DNA of 26,432 nt from a virus: positions 1-26,432 of the IMG/VR virus record IMGVR_UViG_3300004460_000110; one strand, given 5' to 3'. Position numbers and translations under genes: made by a program. Below the pieces are notes generated by a model. It made no database searches and had not been told where the DNA came from. It saw only the letters and a program-made list of their open reading frames with translations. Of the stretch, positions 23,522 to 26,432 are shown piece by piece. Numbering within the stretch: the first letter of the stretch is position 1; every line of letters begins with the position of its first letter.

Positions 23522-25509
23522 ATTAAACTCCCCTTTCCTTCTTTCAGTTTCTTTAGTATCGCTTGACCAATCTTGTCCCGCGCATCTGTATCTCCACCGT
23601 CAAGTATTGCGTTAACGATGAAGGCTTTGTCAGCAACAACTTGGTCGAACAGTACGTCGATTGTATCGTTTGCTGATAGTACCACCTTATGACAAGTGGA
23701 TTCTGTTTGTGTCATACGACGTACTCTTGCTGCTGCCTGTTGTTCCCATGCAGGAACCCATTCACGTTCAACGAAGAGTGTCGTGTTTGCTTTGTCTAAG
23801 TTCACACCTTCTCGCATAGCGTTAGTGGAACAGATGAGGAACTCAGAGCCTCCTGCTTGGAACTCATCAATAATGATTTGACGTTCATCGTTTGGTGTTA
23901 CACCTGTGATGACGCGCACAACACAATTGTCGTTCGTCGCTTCACGCAACCTCCATTCAATGCCTTCGATAACATCTCTGTGGTGCGCAAAAATGACAAG
24001 CGGCCTGTTATTGTTATCTATGTAAGTAGTTGCCCACTTAACTGCTTGCTCGACTTTCGCCAACCCTGCTTCGTGTCGAAGACCTGTCATCATGTTGAGA
24101 GCGAAACCCGCGTCTGTTGAACCAAACTGTTGTTGTTGTGTAACCCACTCACCCATCCATGAGTTGTGTGATTGTTTGTATCTGCTCTTGTTCACATCAT
24201 CAAGGTCGAAGGAGACAATAGTCTCAACCAACGATGGCATTTCACCTGCTATTCTTGGGTCATCCATAGAACGACGCAACATGAAATCACGCAAGATGTG
24301 ATTGAGTGGTGTGATGGATACGTCCGCGCTATCGGTAATGTTTGATGCACCGCTGTAATCCCAACCGAAGTAGTTCTTCTTAGCATCACAATACTTACGC
24401 GCAAACTCAAAGAAGTTACTGAACGTAGCAGGTAACATCATGCTGAGAATAGGGTAGAACTCCATAGGTCTGTTTGTTACAGGGGTTCCTGACAATGCGA
24501 TGATACCATCTTTGACTGACTTGACTATCTCAAGTGCCGCCTTTGTTGTGTTCGTCTTTGTGTCCTTTACACGATGTACTTCATCGAAGATGATACAGTC
24601 GTATTGTTGTTCTATCAATTGTTCCTTGCGGTGATGTAGAATATCGTAGTTGATGATATTGAATTTAGCCACGCTGATTATACCTTTCCAACCATTGATG
24701 ATGTAGGTTGAACAAGAAGCAGTAGTGTTGTTTAACCACTTATCAATCTCATTCGCCCAGTTGTGTTTAACAATTGCAGGGCAGACAATGAGGACACGTT
24801 TATGCTGTGCTAATTCGACGCAAGCGAGAGCCTGTAATGTCTTACCAAGACCCATCTCATCAGCGATGAGAATACGTTTGCGTCCACCAGTCATGTACAT
24901 GATAGGTGCGATTTGTTGGTACGGCCTCATACTAAAGAACGGTGCTTCATCAGGCAGTTCGATTTCAGTCTCGACCGCGCTTGACAGTTCTACACGTTGT
25001 AGTGTTTCTCCGTGTGCCTTCTGTACTTCTTCGTTCGCTTCAATAGCATCAGACAATGGTTCAAAGTGAGGTTGTACTGCTTTAGCAACAGCCATTGCAG
25101 TAGCGATAGGAATCATCCATGACTTCGTATTGTTCTGCCATCGTGCATTACCTGCCGCCGCGCCTTTCATAGCCGCATTGATGTCCTTCCAATTCGGTTG
25201 GAAATCCCAGTTGAGAATCAACTTATCAGGTGGTGAGAATGTAGCAGACGCGTTCGACGGTATGTCAATGAGAGACTCGTCAAACTCTAAACCATCAACT
25301 GTTATGTCGTTGTCAGCAAGGAAAGCAAGAGCCGCTTCAATTACATCGGCGCGGTCTTGAATAGCCCACATACCTCGTTCGCCATCCCATCCCATCTTCG
25401 GGAATGGTAACGCCGCCTTCATCTCATCTTTGAGATTGAATGGTACTTTGTTGAGGGCAATCTTTGCTCCCCATTTGTCTGTAAATCGTATGTATCCAAT
25501 GCTTATCAT
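23518..25509 (-). CDS. SNF2-family helicase/translocase, SMARCAL1 (HARP)-like
   Basis: 663 residues. The N-terminal 150 hold two W-rich segments (MGWDGERGMWAI at 39-50, NARWQNNTKSWMIP at 121-134) like the HARP repeats of annealing helicases. The SF2 core follows: motif I ADEMGLGKT (216-224), motif II IIFDEVHRVKD (306-316), motif III ALSGTPVTNRP, motif IV VIFAHHRDVIEG, motif V STNAMREGVNLDKANT and motif VI EQQAAARVRRMTQ. SMARCAL1-type proteins rewind RPA-coated single strands and remodel stalled forks. In this virus it could help fork restart or recombination. The start overlaps the preceding stop (ATGA). Confidence 0.88.
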   Translation of the reverse strand: MISIGYIRFTDKWGAKIALNKVPFNLKDEMKAALPFPKMGWDGERGMWAIQDRADVIEAALAFLADNDITVDGLEFDESLIDIPSNASATFSPPDKLILNWDFQPNWKDINAAMKGAAAGNARWQNNTKSWMIPIATAMAVAKAVQPHFEPLSDAIEANEEVQKAHGETLQRVELSSAVETEIELPDEAPFFSMRPYQQIAPIMYMTGGRKRILIADEMGLGKTLQALACVELAQHKRVLIVCPAIVKHNWANEIDKWLNNTTASCSTYIINGWKGIISVAKFNIINYDILHHRKEQLIEQQYDCIIFDEVHRVKDTKTNTTKAALEIVKSVKDGIIALSGTPVTNRPMEFYPILSMMLPATFSNFFEFARKYCDAKKNYFGWDYSGASNITDSADVSITPLNHILRDFMLRRSMDDPRIAGEMPSLVETIVSFDLDDVNKSRYKQSHNSWMGEWVTQQQQFGSTDAGFALNMMTGLRHEAGLAKVEQAVKWATTYIDNNNRPLVIFAHHRDVIEGIEWRLREATNDNCVVRVITGVTPNDERQIIIDEFQAGGSEFLICSTNAMREGVNLDKANTTLFVEREWVPAWEQQAAARVRRMTQTESTCHKVVLSANDTIDVLFDQVVADKAFIVNAILDGGDTDARDKIGQAILKKLKEGKGSLI

Positions 25510-25874
25510 TCAATCAACCTCTCTTCAAGTGGGTCAAGTTTATGCATAAGATTACCTAATGTTATCAAGAGTATATCTAAATCATCTTGAAAATGTTCAC
25601 CTTGTCTAACAATCTCCTGTTCCTTACCACATCCTTCGCATACTTCAACCGCGTAATAGTCGCAAGTAACATGGATTTCAGTTTCTTTAGGTTCAATCTC
25701 TCCGCTATTTAACTTACCAACAAATTCAGTTAAGTCCATATTGTTTCGTACCGCTGGCAAGATTGCTTGCTCCCATGATTCGATTATTGGTTTGTATCTA
25801 TACACTCTATTCCAAGTGCCATCATCACAAGAACAGTTAGTACAGTCATCATCACCACAATGCGCGCAACTCAT
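25506..25874 (-). CDS. 122-residue Cys-rich protein
   Basis: ATGA overlaps on both sides and GGAGG 9 nt upstream of the start. The N-terminus MSCAHCGDDDCTNCSCDDGT carries five Cys, and a further CEGC stands near residue 80 (CDYYAVEVCEGCGKEQEI), so one or two zinc sites are likely. The C-terminal helix (DDLDILLITLGNLMHKLDP) is amphipathic. Function unknown; it is cotranscribed with the SNF2 helicase directly downstream. Confidence 0.65.
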   Translation of the reverse strand: MSCAHCGDDDCTNCSCDDGTWNRVYRYKPIIESWEQAILPAVRNNMDLTEFVGKLNSGEIEPKETEIHVTCDYYAVEVCEGCGKEQEIVRQGEHFQDDLDILLITLGNLMHKLDPLEERLIE

Positions 25875-26368
25875 TCTTCTTCACCTCCGTATAGAGATGG
25901 GTTGTCGTCAGCCCATGCTAAGTGTCTTCGTGTTCGTTCATAGTAAGCGAGGTTCGATTCAACAGAGTGTATTGTGTCAATCAATCCATCACCTAAGTAG
26001 AAGTTACCAAACAAAGTAGTCTGCGCTTCAGGGACACCTTCAATACGTTCGTCAATGACAGAGGCTATCTTATTCAACTTCTTCATGAGTTCACCGTATC
26101 CTTTCATCTTATGTTCCTTCCCCCACTTGATAGTAGCAGCGCGTGTGTTTCTGTACAGCCATCGTGCATTCTCTTTGGATACAATGACCCATCGAATAAG
26201 CGGATGACCGTGTAATGGTTCAAACGGTAAGTCGTCAATATCCCAACCTTCTTTCTCAATAGCAGAGACAATGATGCGCGCACCGTCAAGTGCCGCAGAC
26301 TCACAATCGAGCCAACACATCTTGTTCGCACTTTGTACAGGGTTCTCATGTAGTACATAGAAACTCAT
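25871..26368 (-). CDS. Protein resembling the viral pyrimidine-dimer-glycosylase-like family
   Basis: 165 residues, start behind GGAGG (26378-26382) and in ATGA overlap with the upstream partial gene. The opening FYVLHENPVQSANKMCWLDC, then HGHPLIRWVIVSKENARWLY and WGKEHKMKGYGELM follow the order of a family common in large phages (F-x-L-D-x-DP-x-x-AA-x-x-C-D-K-H-V-V-K-M, later HP-C-x-x-W, NY-x-W and GK-x-H), annotated as pyrimidine dimer DNA glycosylase. The CDKHVVKM core is changed to CWLDCESAA here, so the enzyme activity may be lost or different. The match is from memory and by eye. Confidence 0.5.
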   Translation of the reverse strand: MSFYVLHENPVQSANKMCWLDCESAALDGARIIVSAIEKEGWDIDDLPFEPLHGHPLIRWVIVSKENARWLYRNTRAATIKWGKEHKMKGYGELMKKLNKIASVIDERIEGVPEAQTTLFGNFYLGDGLIDTIHSVESNLAYYERTRRHLAWADDNPSLYGGEEE

Positions 26369-26432
26369 TCTTCTTCGCCTCCTTTGAGGAAAGACGCGAC
26401 AGTAATATCTTTATCTTTCTTACCTGCTACAA
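26365..26432 (-). CDS. C-terminal fragment of a gene entering from beyond the window
   Basis: The - strand frame is open from the window edge and ends VAGKKDKDITVASFLKGGEE, E, stop, overlapping the next start as ATGA. At least 22 codons are coding by context: the GGEEE tail is the same ribosome-binding-site-encoded end seen on other genes here. Nothing can be said on function. Confidence 0.6.
   Translation of the reverse strand, partial: VAGKKDKDITVASFLKGGEEE

Noticed and set aside
1-26432. tRNA or other structured RNA genes
   Set aside because: Gaps between genes are only a few bases except for two AT-rich regions, and neither contains a cloverleaf or conserved RNA motif.

Overview
This window looks like a piece of a double-stranded DNA, tailed virus of a marine planktonic archaeon. 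The best match I can recall is the magrovirus group, associated with Marine Group II Euryarchaeota (Poseidoniales). That assignment is an inference from gene content, not from a database search. Supporting points are: an archaeal replication gene set (family B DNA polymerase, sliding-clamp-like protein, RFC small subunit, archaeo-eukaryotic primase with a PriL-type Fe-S domain, XPF/ERCC4 nuclease, Cas4-like nuclease, RecA/Sak4-like ATPase); a group II chaperonin (thermosome); a tail-fibre-like protein with repeats common in marine viruses; TATA-type promoters; and extreme gene packing. Nearly all genes abut or overlap through ATGA or TGATG junctions. I saw no tRNA, rRNA, CRISPR array or insertion sequence.

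Layout. (1) Positions 1-5704, + strand, form a virion module: the C-terminal part of a tail-fibre-like protein with three degenerate repeats and a C1q/TNF-like C-terminal domain, three mini-proteins, and three large, hydrophilic, probably disordered proteins. The last two of these start with the same signature, M(E/D)WWRILKE. (2) Positions 5667-9346, - strand, form one operon behind an AT-rich promoter at about 9430-9450: a P-loop ATPase (replicative helicase candidate), a DEDD 3'-5' exonuclease, the thermosome, and a coupled 45-residue membrane mini-protein whose 3' end overlaps the convergent virion module. (3) Positions 9483-20142, - strand, form the replication operon behind a TATA box at 20181-20188: RFC small subunit, possible ssDNA-binding protein, RecA/Sak4-like ATPase, two zinc proteins, clamp, DNA polymerase B, a coiled-coil protein, an unknown, a zinc protein, Cas4-like nuclease, a zinc protein, primase, a small winged-helix-like protein and an ERCC4 nuclease. 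(4) Positions 20327-26432, - strand, form a third operon that enters from outside the window: a partial gene, a glycosylase-family-like protein, a Cys-rich protein, a SMARCAL1-like SNF2 helicase, several small unknowns, a DNA-ligase-like protein lacking the catalytic lysine, and a small unknown.

The - strand genes together would give the virus nearly its own archaeal replisome: primase, polymerase, clamp, loader, helicase candidate, SSB candidate, and recombination and repair nucleases. The thermosome could fold viral proteins. The most striking signal is at whole-window scale: reading every line I found no GATC, no AGCT and no CTAG, although related palindromes such as TCGA, CATG, TGCA, ACGT and GTAC are common. 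This suggests strong selection from host restriction systems.
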